Positions 1-9,829 of a DNA stretch of 64,000 nt are shown here, in pieces. The DNA comes from Agarophyton chilense (lineage: Eukaryota > Rhodophyta > Florideophyceae > Gracilariales > Gracilariaceae), in the NCBI GenBank assembly GCA_030374765.1, contig JARGXX010000002.1:1488001-1552000 (forward strand), written 5' to 3'. Under the pieces are notes generated by a model, which worked only from the letters and a program-made list of their open reading frames with translations, ran no database searches and had not been told where the DNA came from. How positions within the stretch are numbered: position 1 is the first letter of the stretch; every line of letters begins with the position of its first letter. The translations under genes and the position numbers were made by a program.

Positions 1-117
1 ACCAAGCCAAGTGTCGCAGCTGGGTCTTTTGCCGTTCAAGGGGCCTTGGAAGCGTTATATTTCCTTCATTCGCAAGTTGGTGTGGAAGAAGATGCTTTAG
101 ATAGCTTAGAACTTTGA
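1..117 (+). CDS. 3' end of an unidentified gene (partial)
   Basis: The first frame of the window is open for 38 codons and ends at a TGA at 115-117. The visible tail is acidic at its end (VEEDALDSLEL) with a small-residue, helix-like stretch before it. The gene would run toward NOP14 and end convergently with it, about 360 bp from the NOP14 stop. I do not recognise the family. A 38-codon opening at a window edge could also be chance; the composition and the convergent layout are the only support. Confidence 0.28.
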   Translation, partial: TKPSVAAGSFAVQGALEALYFLHSQVGVEEDALDSLEL

Positions 118-481
118 GAGGTTGGTTTATTGTGAAATGTTCGGGCCGTGGGCGAGATCTTGTTTTGACGACATTTCCGCGCCCGGCAGAGAAGGTTCGG
201 TTTACCTTCTGACTTTAGTCTTATTATAGATCGCAGCTCGATAATGTAGATATCTTATGGATGCCACTCTTGGGCACTCATTTGGATCGCAAATCGCAAC
301 TTCAAGAAAGCCAGGAAGTGTAATAAAGGTGACTTTGTACATCGACCAGTGCGGCGCTTTGCACGAGAAACCGGGAAAACATGAGCGGGATTCAGAGAAG
401 TTTGGAAAAGCAAGATTACCTCATTGGGAACTGTATTTGTTGGATACTCTGATGATATCTAGCCAGAGAGAGCTCGAAATG
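118..481. other. Intergenic spacer between convergent 3' ends
   Basis: This stretch separates the presumed stop of the left-edge gene from the NOP14 stop. I see no RNA gene, repeat or clear AATAAA-type signal on either strand. Reading frames entering it from the NOP14 side are opposite-strand shadows. Confidence 0.4.
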
Positions 482-2839
482 TCACCATTTCTTCCCACTC
501 AATTTCTTTTGTCGCTTCTCAGCGGCCCTCCATGTTGCTCTTTGTGTTTCAAAGAAAGCCCTTACAGTCTTATCTCTCGCATCGCGGTCCTCTCGCACAA
601 TGTCTTCCTTCGCGGTTATCTCGGCGGCATTCAGCTCTGCTTCTCTTCGAATGTCTCGAGCAAGCCCGCGTTCCTCCTTCTTGAGAGCTCTGCGAATCCG
701 TTTTGCCGATGCGGCAACATCCCCATTCAAGACGGCGTCGAAGGAACTCTTCGGTCTTTTGCGGAAAACACCGTTTTCGCTCGAAAATCGAGGATTCCGA
801 AGTTTGAATGACTGCTCCGCCCTATTCTTCGTGTACAACTGCAGAGGAAACCTCCTTTTCCTGGACCTTTCGAAAACGGCTTTCATCCGATTTGCATGGT
901 ATTCTGGGAGATCTTCCAACGGTAGCTGAGAGAATACCAGATCTGCGTGAGGCAGCCGTCCGGAAAACGTTAGCTCTTCGGCAAAACAGGACGCAGCATT
1001 AATCACCTTGCCTGCGATGGCCTGGGTATCGCACTCAGAGCCCGATAGAATCACAGCAACTTCTGACAAGCCCAAACTTGTACCCGACGAATCATGAAAA
1101 CATCCTAACATAGTAGAAAAACGCCCACTTCCGGTACAAGCGCGAAGAACTTCAACCACAAATACAACTAACTGCGGGGAAAAACGCTCTGCCTCGCAAA
1201 GAAGCTCAAGTAAAACGTTCGCAACGAGCACTCCCAAAACAACATCTCCGATAGAATTCATTCGCTCTAAGGAAAGAGCTTCGGCTAACAGAATCTGCAG
1301 AGGCGTTGAAACTGGGTGCCGTGCATCAGATGCCGGGAATAGCACACCTACAGCGCGAAGAACAAGCACGTCGTATAACCCCCAACAATCGCTTAGACCA
1401 CCCTGGCTGTTAAGCAGCGTCGTATAAGACTGCAAGACCTGTTGGCGCCCCCATGTATTCACAACATGTTCAAAACCAAGCCTGTGCACCTGAGTAACGA
1501 GCATATCGATCTCAGCCACGGCCAAAGAAAACTGTGTCGTAGTTTTGCAGAGAGACAGTACTCGTTGCAGAGCAAGTTCTGACAGTCTAATCAACTTTGG
1601 GCGATTCTTTCCAGGATTAAGAGAAGCGGCAAAACACTTCAGAAGCCTGTCCATTATCAAGGAGCGTTGTTGGACCGTCCTCCCCTCGAACAAACTCTGA
1701 AGATCAGCCTCGCTCAGGGGTGCTTTTTTGAACATAAACGGTATATCCTTCAGACCATCGCTTTCCACAGCGAGTAGAAATTCAGCAGGCAGGTCTCTGA
1801 CGCTTTGATTTTGTTTCTCGATTTCATTGCCTTCAGCATCGGATTCAGAGTCGCGTTCTTCCCCGTCTTCTTCACTATCAGACTGCAAATCTCCAAAATT
1901 ATCATTAAGATCATCACCACTGGCTTTCACTTTTGTCTTCCCTTCTTCATCGTCAAGATGCTTCATGCGAGCTTGACGTAGCTCTTCCAGCTTCTGTAAA
2001 TGTTCCTTCTGGCGTTGTGCTGTTTCCTCCTCGGTGAAAAGACGTTCGGAGGGTGCCGCTCTCTTTTCCTGTGCAAGTTGTCTGTAGACGTCTTCATAAC
2101 TAAAATAATTTTTCGTCTTCCCTCCAGCGTATTGAGAAGAAAACATCCATCTTTGATGATCTTCATCATCAAAGATGGATATTTTCTTCTCAATACGCTT
2201 CAGAGTGAGTTTTGACGTTTTCAAAGGCTGTACGTTGGACTGGGCCAACAGGTGCATTATCTGCGGTAACTTCTCATCTAATTTCATTGTTTCCTCGTCT
2301 GTTTGGTGTTTGATGTGCTGTCGCAGAGTTTTGAACATTTTGCTCTTCTCAATGACTTCGTTCATTACTTCTCTTTTTGAACGAAGTTCTGGTTCTGACT
2401 GTTGTTGTTCATCATGCCTAGCTTCACTTTTCTTGACCGAAAAGAAAGGTTGATCACTAACTTCAGGAGGATTGCTTATCTCAGACCCTTCGCCAGCATC
2501 GGAAAGTACGGGTTCATCCATTTCTTCAAGAGAGGGGAATTCTCTCCCATCTTTATCGATTTGATCCTCTTCGTCTAGTGAGAAGAGGTTTCTTTTCTTG
2601 GATCGCTTTGCACGTTCGCGCTGCAGACGAAATAAGTAGCGAGATTGCTCGTCAAGACCTGGATTCTGTTCACCAATTCGACCGTCAATTACACGATTTG
2701 ACGAAGACGAATGGATTTGCTGCTGCTTCTTCCGTTGTGTGGTGCGATTAATTTTATTCCATTGCTCTTCAAAGCGATTTGGAGGTTGGGGTTTCTTTGA
2801 CACGGAGCCGACCAACGTCCTCCTACGCTTTGACGGCAT
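482..2839 (-). CDS. NOP14: Nucleolar protein NOP14 (SSU processome component)
   Basis: A single 785-residue frame from an ATG at 2839 to a stop at 482, with no intron needed. Family members act in the nucleolus in 18S rRNA maturation and 40S assembly; the length is close to the yeast and animal proteins (roughly 800-860). Recognisable blocks are a basic N-terminus, a conserved segment around residues 50-85 (GEQNPGLDEQSRYLFRLQRE, then KKRNLFSLDEEDQ), acidic stretches near 85-125 and 315-345, a charged helical segment (SKREVMNEVIEKSKMF), the YEDVYRQLAQEKRAAPSERL motif before the central acidic block, and a lysine/arginine-rich C-terminal tail typical of nucleolar proteins. Residues 214-238 are encoded by a DNA hairpin and look like a lineage-specific insertion in a linker. 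This is the clearest host housekeeping gene in the window. Confidence 0.93.
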   Translation of the reverse strand: MPSKRRRTLVGSVSKKPQPPNRFEEQWNKINRTTQRKKQQQIHSSSSNRVIDGRIGEQNPGLDEQSRYLFRLQRERAKRSKKRNLFSLDEEDQIDKDGREFPSLEEMDEPVLSDAGEGSEISNPPEVSDQPFFSVKKSEARHDEQQQSEPELRSKREVMNEVIEKSKMFKTLRQHIKHQTDEETMKLDEKLPQIMHLLAQSNVQPLKTSKLTLKRIEKKISIFDDEDHQRWMFSSQYAGGKTKNYFSYEDVYRQLAQEKRAAPSERLFTEEETAQRQKEHLQKLEELRQARMKHLDDEEGKTKVKASGDDLNDNFGDLQSDSEEDGEERDSESDAEGNEIEKQNQSVRDLPAEFLLAVESDGLKDIPFMFKKAPLSEADLQSLFEGRTVQQRSLIMDRLLKCFAASLNPGKNRPKLIRLSELALQRVLSLCKTTTQFSLAVAEIDMLVTQVHRLGFEHVVNTWGRQQVLQSYTTLLNSQGGLSDCWGLYDVLVLRAVGVLFPASDARHPVSTPLQILLAEALSLERMNSIGDVVLGVLVANVLLELLCEAERFSPQLVVFVVEVLRACTGSGRFSTMLGCFHDSSGTSLGLSEVAVILSGSECDTQAIAGKVINAASCFAEELTFSGRLPHADLVFSQLPLEDLPEYHANRMKAVFERSRKRRFPLQLYTKNRAEQSFKLRNPRFSSENGVFRKRPKSSFDAVLNGDVAASAKRIRRALKKEERGLARDIRREAELNAAEITAKEDIVREDRDARDKTVRAFFETQRATWRAAEKRQKKLSGKKW
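2127..2198. repeat. Near-perfect inverted repeat inside NOP14
   Basis: Arms of 34 nt (2127-2160 and 2165-2198) are reverse complements with one mismatch, around a CTTC loop. The repeat lies inside the NOP14 reading frame and is translated as residues 214-238, between conserved blocks, without breaking the frame. The pairing can be read directly in the sequence; its origin by template switching is an inference. Confidence 0.92.
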
Positions 2840-3258
2840 TTCAACAGCTTCTTTCTGACTTTTTATTCTATGAAGTTTGATGGAAACGGTTCATTCGACC
2901 TTGCGGAACGGAAGCTTCAAGAAGATGAAGAGAGCGCGTTTCGACACCAGGGATTCTTCTACGAGAAGCTAGAAGACAAGCCGTGCAGAGCCGAATCGAT
3001 GTCGAATCGACACGACGTGGCTGACTTCATTCAACAAACCAATCATTGGCATGGACCCTGTATCCAACCAGTACAACAGCCCATGAAGGGTTTTCCTGTC
3101 CGCCAATGAAAACGCCATTTACACAACCGCGAGTCCTCTCAGCCAATGATATGTTTAGGATCAACATCTACTGCCATTCGAGAGTTCACGGAACTCCATA
3201 TTCCGAATCAATTTCGTGTAATACTACACAGGTGTGCCTCCACGAATTTTGAGGCGTG
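2840..3258. other. NOP14 upstream region
   Basis: This is the upstream flank of NOP14 as far as the retrotransposon. A 79-codon frame from an ATG at 2870 runs the other way, 30 bp from the NOP14 start; it matches nothing I know and is too short to call a gene. No TATA box or other element stands out. The NOP14 promoter should lie here, so the retroelement sits roughly 420 bp upstream of that gene. Confidence 0.35.
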
Positions 3259-3263
3259 GATGT
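3259..3263. repeat. Target site duplication, left copy (GATGT)
   Basis: GATGT directly abuts the left end of the LTR retrotransposon and recurs immediately beyond its right end at 10099-10103. A 5-bp duplication is typical of Ty3/gypsy integration. Confidence 0.95.
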
Positions 3264-4407
3264 TGTGGGCGCCATCTTGGGAGTGTGACGCGGTGGGCCA
3301 ACTTGACAGTAAAAGTCAATGTAAATGGGAGTCCCTCGTAGCCAAAAAAGGCCCGTACAGATAAGTGTAGTTCGGTTTCGCAAAGAGATAAGTAGAACGG
3401 CAAGACAGGGAGAATACTCAACCCGTCAGATAAAAATAGATAAAATAACAAGGGGAGAACGAAGCTCAACCTAGCGATAATTCTCCAAAATCTTCTTAGG
3501 ACGATACGCAACGAAAGACTTATGTCAATGGTCACTAGGAGTCAGACTCCCGACTTCCGATAAGACACTCCGGATGTGAGACGATTCAGCAGCCTACGTA
3601 CTTCTGCGCCAACCAGAAGCACGCGTATACAATCCCTACAAGGCTTCCCGAGGAGAGCTAATGACAGCGAGATATGCCTTCACTCATATACCCAAGCTGG
3701 CCTTTTGCAGGAAAGGTTACACGGCACCACTTGCGGCAGCTTCCCGTCCAGTACTGAATCCCAGGAATCCTCCAGGTCTTACCGACCGACACAGGCTTTT
3801 CACTCTGTGGGGGACCCCTTGCCAGACGCAGTACCGTTGGTACACACAAGCCGTCTCCCGTCCACGCCAAAGGCGCTTCAACCGGTACAGTGGGCTGATA
3901 GAGGGTGCACCTTCCAGCGGCAAACGCCTCACTGGTCCTCTATACGGCGGCAAACGCCTCACCGATTTTAGATAATTATAGGGTTGCTCCTCCAGCGGCA
4001 AGCGCCTCACTGGACCCTAGGCGGCAAACGCCTCACCTTTTGTTATAGTTGAAGGGCTCGAAGCCAAAGGAAATAGTTGAATTGGGTGTTTGTTGGCTTT
4101 CGGTCGTCCGAGATGGTGTTCGGAGACTTCAGAGGCCCTTTTATAGAGATCTAGAACCCACAGAATGGGCTGCAACGCATTGATACTCACTTATTACTAC
4201 GGTGTGCTTCTAGGTTACTCTATTGGCTTCTAGAAGCCAGTACAGCAGCACACTAACCAATTAAAATGTAACAACTACGCCTGACATCACCAGAATACCA
4301 CTGCAACGTCGGCGTCAACAAAGATGTAGGAACTCCCGGCGCTGCTGGCACATCCTACACGTGTGTTACAGCAGTGCCGGAACATTCCACACGTTCCGCG
4401 ACCCACA
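3264..4407 (-). repeat. 3' LTR of the Ty3/gypsy element
   Basis: Same 1144-bp unit as the right-hand LTR with identical ends. The TATA-like box lies at 4139-4145. Past the same internal ATG the frame here runs into flanking DNA instead of gag. Confidence 0.95.
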
Positions 4408-4424
4408 CAGCCCCAAGCTCAACG
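4408..4424 (-). other. Weak candidate polypurine tract
   Basis: The bases just before the 3' LTR in element orientation end in GAGCTTGGGGCTG. This is only partly purine, poor for a Ty3/gypsy polypurine tract, but it is in the right position. Confidence 0.3.
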
Positions 4425-4742
4425 GTTGCTACGCCGCGGCAACCCGGAAACCTCAGCATCCAATGGTCGCGGCAGATAGATTTTGAGGCGTCGACAATGT
4501 ATCCCTTGACGAGTATAGCGGTTGTGTGGTGAGACCAAAGTGTACCTGGGGTGATCTGCACGGACAACACGGCAAGGTCCAAAGTACTTTGAGGAGAATG
4601 CCGGCCACTTCACTGTGGTATTCAGCGCCTTCCCCTTCGCCACCAAAACCTCATCTCCAACCTGGAACTTTCTTATCTTCTTCTCCGGAATAGCCCTAGT
4701 AACTCTCATCTCAGCACGCGCTGCCCGAGGATTAGATGAAGC
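4419..4742 (-). pseudogene. Integrase C-terminal (GPY/F-like) module beyond an in-frame stop
   Basis: Immediately after the gag-pol TAA the same frame stays open for about 107 codons. It encodes a module that resembles the C-terminal domain of Ty3/gypsy integrases: FQVGDEVLVAKGKALNT, then KYFGPCRVV, then a region that normally packs as a small beta barrel. Because the frame is unchanged, a single sense-to-stop change would explain the split; programmed readthrough is the alternative. There is no chromodomain after it, and the frame ends only 11 bp before the 3' LTR. Confidence 0.75.
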
Positions 4743-7700
4743 TTAAGTCTCCAAGGTCCTAAATATCTGTGAAGAATCCCCATGCTGCACCGCCACACCC
4801 GAGTCATACGATGTCATACGTGGTTTCACGCCATAAAGCAATTCAAAAGGCGATATTCCGCTGGCAAAATGGCGACGTCGATATCCATATAGAACTGAAG
4901 GGAGGTCATCATCCCAGCTTGAACCACGGGCTAAGACAGTCTTTCCAAGAGCTCGTTTAAGTGTACCAACCATTCTCTCAGCCCTACCATTGGACATAGG
5001 TGCGTAAGCCAGAACAGTTTTCCACTTGATTCCTTTCTCTTTCATGAACGAAACGAGTGACATGGACGTGAAACAGGTCGCATTGTCGGATACGATGACA
5101 CGGGGAAGGCCAAAAGGGGCGATGATTCCACTTTTCACAAATTCTACTACAGTTTCTGACGTTGAATTCCTTGTCGGGGCGGCAATCGGCCATCCAGTAA
5201 GATGCTCAACACAAACTAAGAGAAATCGGTTTCCTGCCTTGCTCTTCTGGAAAGGACCGGCAAAGTCAATTGAAAACACATCAAACAGAGACGAAACCGG
5301 TGTTAGAAGGCTAGTATAGTACTGTGGAAGTGGTGCCATCCTCTGACAAGCGTCACAGCTTTTGACGTAATCCCCAGTTTCTCGATACATTGTAGGCCAC
5401 CAAAACCTCTCCGTAATAAACTTCCTTGTAGCCTTGACGTCCCAGTGTCCGATATCGTCATGAAAAGACCTCAGTATACTCTGCCTATGAGAAACATCTG
5501 GTACGACTCGTAGACCCTTTGTAGTGCGCCTGAATAGCTTTCCTTCCCAAACTAAGAACCGTTTCGCATTCCGTCTCACGATTTGGCGAACATGACTGTC
5601 ATGTTCGTTCATTGACATTCCACAGAGATAACGGGCAATGTTTGCATAGTATGGTTCAAGTCCACGAAATTGATCAGTGTCACCTATGAGGCATACGAGG
5701 TCTCCTTCATCCTCGTGCAACTCAACCTTATCACCATGGAGAATCCTCGAAAGATAGTCGGCAGCACCGTTGTCCTTCCCAGCCCGATATACTATCTCAA
5801 AGTCATACTCGGCAAGGAAATCGAGCCAACGGGCTAGGCGACCATGTATATCACGTTTCTGAAAGGCATATCGGAGAGCCATATGATCCGTAATAACTTT
5901 GAACGGAACAGAGGAGAGAAGATACACTCTGAACTTTTTCAGGGCAAATATGACTGCCAATGCTTCCCTCTCAGATGCAGAATAGTTCCTTTCCGCTGCA
6001 GTCATCGTGCGACTAGCGAACTGCAAGGGGTAGATCCTACCGTCTTCTTTCTTCTGAGACAACACGGCCCCAAGCGACACACTCGACGCATCTGTCTCAA
6101 CAATGAAAGGTTTCTCAAAGTCCGGGAATGACAACACTGGTGGCTGAGTTAACTTCTTCTTCAACCCGTGGAAGGCGTCAAGCATGTCTTCAGTCCAAGT
6201 CAGGGTTTTATTTCCCGAGGTAGCACTGTGAAGCACTGCCGAAGTCTCAGCAAAGTTTCTGATGAAGCGACGATAGTATCCGGCTAGGCCAAGGAATGAT
6301 CTCAACTCCGTCGTGGTGGAAGGTATGGGTGCCTCCTGAATCTTATCAATCTTTGCTTGATCTACTGAAACGCCACTCGCGTCAATAACGTGGCCGAGAA
6401 GATGTACCTTAGGAAGGGCAAAGAAACAATGTTCTTCGAGACTTCTCGAAAAGATTACAACGTCGTCGATATAGACCCGGACGAAGGAAAGCCCACGGAG
6501 GACGACGTCCATCATACGCTGAAAGGTAGAAGGAGCATTCATAAGTCCAAATGGCATTACTTCGAACATGAAGGTCCCATATCTGCATACGAAAGTAGTC
6601 ATTTCTTTGCACTCTTCCGACATTTTCACTTGCCAGTATCCAGTGAAAAGATCAAGCGTTGTAAAGAAACAGCATCCGCCTAAGTCATCAAAGATCTCTT
6701 CCATACGTGGCAACGGCCATCGATCGGCTTTCATGACACGGTTGAGTTCTCGGTAATCCACGCAGAACCTGGGGCTACCATCCTTCTTGGTTGCGATAAC
6801 AACAGGAAAGGACCACGCTGATGCAGAAGGAGTAATGATACCTGCCTCCAGTAATAAATCGATCTCTTCCCGGATGAACTCATTGTGCCTAGGAGACATT
6901 CTTCTCGCTCTGAAATATATAGGCTTGTTGATAGTCAGTTCGAACGAATGTGATACTGGAACATCTGCTGGGCGGAGGTCCATCAGGGTCCAAGCGATGA
7001 CATTGGTCTCCTTCAAACTCGAAATAAATTTTCCTTTTTCTTTCGTAGGTATGTGAGACAACTTGGACAGCAAAAGTTCTTCCTGAGGATCGGATCCAGA
7101 TATATTCAGTTCCGGTATAATCTCATCTTCATCAATTCTCACTTTGTCAGTAAGAGCCACGACCAGTTCTTCATCTTCAGAGACAGTATCCTCAACAGCG
7201 GCATCAGAATCTGACGTAAAGTCTTCACTATCCGTATCAGATCCTTCTCCATCTGGGGCCTCAACACGGGCGTAGTCAAAACCGAGTATAATCTTCTGTC
7301 CGGCAATCTTCATCTTCACTTGTTGGTTGCCAAGGTCTAAGCAAGCCTGTAGCATCTCTAGAGTTGGGCACGCGATGATGACATCGAACGGTGGCCCTTC
7401 AATGACAAGAAAATCTAGCGGAACTGATATACCTCCGAAGGAGACTGGCACGTCGTGAAGAACTCCTCTGCATGAAGCACTGTCTCCATTGGCGACAGTA
7501 ATCTTTTTTGAGGTTTCCTTGGGGTTCAGAGAAAGCTTTTCGCACAACTTCTTTGAGATTAGATTAGGAACAGCGCCAGAATCAAGCAGAGCTTCAGTTT
7601 CCCTCCCGAATATTCCGACAGAAACAGCTTTTAAACGTCTAGGGTGCTTGGCAACAGGGCCCACAAAAGGACGGCGAACAGTGCTTCGGCGACTAATAAG

Positions 7701-8966
7701 CTTTCTGATCTGTTTCTTGGCATCGTCGGCATCTCCGCGCATCAACTGGCCAAACGTGATCCCAGAAGAGGCGTTTGCCAACTCTGTAATTACATTATAC
7801 TTGCTTGCATGATCTGGTATGTTCTCTTTCTTCGGCTTCCTCTGCTTCTGCTTTCTTGGCTTACCTTCGGTAATCTTCTTACGACGAACTCTTTCTTCAT
7901 GAAGAGGCGGGTTCAACATGAACGGAATGGGCGCTTTGCCTTCCGAGCGAAGCTGTTTTGGTAGCGCTTCTCCGTCCACGGTTCTTTTCATTGCAGCTAC
8001 GACATCAGTCGTTTCTGAGCCCTCCGTCACAATTGAAACAGGATCAGGCCCTTTTCGATCATTATTTGAGGTTTCTCTCTGTTCTTCAGAATTGTTTGAT
8101 ACCTTTCGAGCTTCGTCGGGCCATATCCGTCGCCAACAGGTGATTTCAGAATGTCCCATCTTGCCACACCGATTACATCTCGTATCACGATGCGGGTTTG
8201 AGTCACACTGAGAAGCGTAATGTCCGGGCTTCCTACAGTAAGAACAAGACCTTTCTGAGTCTCGGCGATCTGTCTGTGATTTCTTCATCATGAGAGAGAG
8301 CTGTGAAAGCTGATCTGCTAACTTGTCGACCTTAGACTCCAAACCATGGGACGAAGAAGGACCTTCAAGGATCCTAGGATTAGGGACAATACGCTTTGGT
8401 GGGGTAAAGAACGAGACATGTGGTCCAATCGTTTTCTTGGCAGTGTCAAAGGCTTTCACTTGAACCTTTACCTCATCATAATTTTCTGCACCTCGAAAGA
8501 TGACAAACTGGGCCAGGTCTGCGTACCCCATAACAGCCTTTTTCAAAAGGCCAAACTTCGCCTCGGCATTAAAACCCGCCTTCTGAAAGAGGTTATCCAT
8601 GTAACTCATTGAACCAACTAAGTCACCGTAATCCAATTTTGCCGATATTGCCAATCGAATGTCTTCCTCAGGTTCTTTAACTTCTCCGAATCGATTGATG
8701 AAGGTTTTCTTGACAGATTCATAATCTTTTGCTTCTTCAGAGAGTGAACCATTGACAGCATAAGTATCATAATAAAACTCGAACGCCTCCTTCTCTAGGA
8801 AACCGAGCAATTCTAATGCCATCTCTTCCTTGGATTTTCCTCTCATAGCAACATTTTCGAAATAGAAAAAGAACTTCACAACATCAATAGATGAACCATC
8901 GAAGGTAGTAACTGAAGGGCCGGCTTCCACGGAACTCCCTCCTCGAGAGTACCATGTGGGCGCCAT
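4743..8966 (-). CDS. Gag-Pol polyprotein of the Ty3/gypsy element
   Basis: One uninterrupted frame encodes Gag and Pol without a frameshift. The first ATG is at 8966, inside the 5' LTR; the frame is open back to 9074 but has no earlier ATG. Counted from the ATG (1407 residues): Gag, then two CCHC knuckles (about 241-254 and 264-277), protease LLDSGA near 460, RT from about 680 with VYIDDVVIFS at 831-840, RNase H about 950-1075 (VETDAS, EREALA, ITDH), and integrase with an HHCC finger (about 1169-1207) and a DD35E triad (about D1234, D1294, E1330). RT is odd: after EEH the sequence jumps to CFFALPKVHLLGH, skipping the roughly 22-25 residues that normally lie between. The TAA at 4743-4745 comes before the integrase C-terminal module. 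Enzyme activities are family knowledge; whether this copy works is doubtful. Confidence 0.92.
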   Translation of the reverse strand: MAPTWYSRGGSSVEAGPSVTTFDGSSIDVVKFFFYFENVAMRGKSKEEMALELLGFLEKEAFEFYYDTYAVNGSLSEEAKDYESVKKTFINRFGEVKEPEEDIRLAISAKLDYGDLVGSMSYMDNLFQKAGFNAEAKFGLLKKAVMGYADLAQFVIFRGAENYDEVKVQVKAFDTAKKTIGPHVSFFTPPKRIVPNPRILEGPSSSHGLESKVDKLADQLSQLSLMMKKSQTDRRDSERSCSYCRKPGHYASQCDSNPHRDTRCNRCGKMGHSEITCWRRIWPDEARKVSNNSEEQRETSNNDRKGPDPVSIVTEGSETTDVVAAMKRTVDGEALPKQLRSEGKAPIPFMLNPPLHEERVRRKKITEGKPRKQKQRKPKKENIPDHASKYNVITELANASSGITFGQLMRGDADDAKKQIRKLISRRSTVRRPFVGPVAKHPRRLKAVSVGIFGRETEALLDSGAVPNLISKKLCEKLSLNPKETSKKITVANGDSASCRGVLHDVPVSFGGISVPLDFLVIEGPPFDVIIACPTLEMLQACLDLGNQQVKMKIAGQKIILGFDYARVEAPDGEGSDTDSEDFTSDSDAAVEDTVSEDEELVVALTDKVRIDEDEIIPELNISGSDPQEELLLSKLSHIPTKEKGKFISSLKETNVIAWTLMDLRPADVPVSHSFELTINKPIYFRARRMSPRHNEFIREEIDLLLEAGIITPSASAWSFPVVIATKKDGSPRFCVDYRELNRVMKADRWPLPRMEEIFDDLGGCCFFTTLDLFTGYWQVKMSEECKEMTTFVCRYGTFMFEVMPFGLMNAPSTFQRMMDVVLRGLSFVRVYIDDVVIFSRSLEEHCFFALPKVHLLGHVIDASGVSVDQAKIDKIQEAPIPSTTTELRSFLGLAGYYRRFIRNFAETSAVLHSATSGNKTLTWTEDMLDAFHGLKKKLTQPPVLSFPDFEKPFIVETDASSVSLGAVLSQKKEDGRIYPLQFASRTMTAAERNYSASEREALAVIFALKKFRVYLLSSVPFKVITDHMALRYAFQKRDIHGRLARWLDFLAEYDFEIVYRAGKDNGAADYLSRILHGDKVELHEDEGDLVCLIGDTDQFRGLEPYYANIARYLCGMSMNEHDSHVRQIVRRNAKRFLVWEGKLFRRTTKGLRVVPDVSHRQSILRSFHDDIGHWDVKATRKFITERFWWPTMYRETGDYVKSCDACQRMAPLPQYYTSLLTPVSSLFDVFSIDFAGPFQKSKAGNRFLLVCVEHLTGWPIAAPTRNSTSETVVEFVKSGIIAPFGLPRVIVSDNATCFTSMSLVSFMKEKGIKWKTVLAYAPMSNGRAERMVGTLKRALGKTVLARGSSWDDDLPSVLYGYRRRHFASGISPFELLYGVKPRMTSYDSGVAVQHGDSSQIFRTLET
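8937..8954 (-). other. Candidate primer binding site
   Basis: Immediately after the 5' LTR in element orientation, the sequence reads TGGTACTCTCGAGGAGGG. TGG complements the CCA end of a tRNA, and TGGTA recurs in primer sites that use tRNAs ending in TACCA. I cannot name the tRNA. The site is also translated, since the gag frame passes through it. Confidence 0.5.
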
Positions 8967-9607
8967 CTTGGGAGTGTGACGCGGTGGGCCAACTTGACAG
9001 TAAAAGTCAATGTAAATGGGAGTCCCTCGTAGCCAAAAAAGGCCCGTACAGATAAGTGTAGTTCGGTTTCGCAAAGAGATAAGTAGAACGGCAAGACAGG
9101 GAGAATACTCAACCCGTCAGATAAAAATAGATAAAATAACAAGGGGAGAACGAAGCTCAACCTAGCGATAATTCTCCAAAATCTTCTTAGGACGATACGC
9201 AACGAAAGACTTATGTCAATGGTCACTAGGAGTCAGACTCCCGACTTCCGATAAGACACTCCGGATGTGAGACGATTCTGCAGCCTACGTACTTCTGCGC
9301 CAACCAGAAGCACGCGTATACAATCCCTACAAGGCTTCCCGAGGAGAGCTAATGACAGCGAGATATGCCTTCACTCATATACCCAAGCTGGCCTTTTGCA
9401 GGAAAGGTTACGCGGCACCACTTGCGGCAGCTTCCCGTCCAGTACTGAATCCCAGGAATCCTCCAGGTCTTACCGACCGACACAGGCTTTTCACTCTGTG
9501 GGGGACCCCTTGCCAGACGCAGTACCGTTGGTACACACAAGCCGTCTCCCGTCCACGCCAAAGGCGCTTCAACCGGTACAGTGGGCTGATAGAGGGTGCA
9601 CCTTCCA

Positions 9608-9727
9608 GCGGCAAACGCCTCACTGGTCCTCTATACGGCGGCAAACGCCTCACCGATTTTAGATAATTATAGGGTTGCTCCTCCAGCGGCAAGCGCCTCA
9701 CTGGACCCTAGGCGGCAAACGCCTCAC
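9608..9727. repeat. Four copies of a 16-bp motif in the LTR
   Basis: GCGGCAAACGCCTCAC begins at 9608, 9638, 9686 (with one A to G change) and 9712, and at 3917, 3947, 3995 and 4021 in the other LTR. Each contains a small GGC/GCC self-pairing core, and two are enclosed by CCAG...CTGG. Placed downstream of the TATA box, they would be in the transcribed leader and could form short hairpins. Confidence 0.9.
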
Positions 9728-9829
9728 CTTTTGTTATAGTTGAAGGGCTCGAAGCCAAAGGAAATAGTTGAATTGGGTGTTTGTTGGCTTTCGGTCGTCC
9801 GAGATGGTGTTCGGAGACTTCAGAGGCCC

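Noticed and set aside
257-929. Plus-strand frames over NOP14
   Set aside because: They are antisense to conserved NOP14 blocks and have no family resemblance.
2870-3109. Divergent gene sharing a promoter with NOP14
   Set aside because: 79 codons, no recognisable domain, and only 30 bp from the NOP14 start.
3717-4010. 97-codon minus-strand frame in the LTR with repeated RRLP
   Set aside because: It is created by the four 16-bp LTR repeats, begins with GTG and recurs identically in both LTRs.
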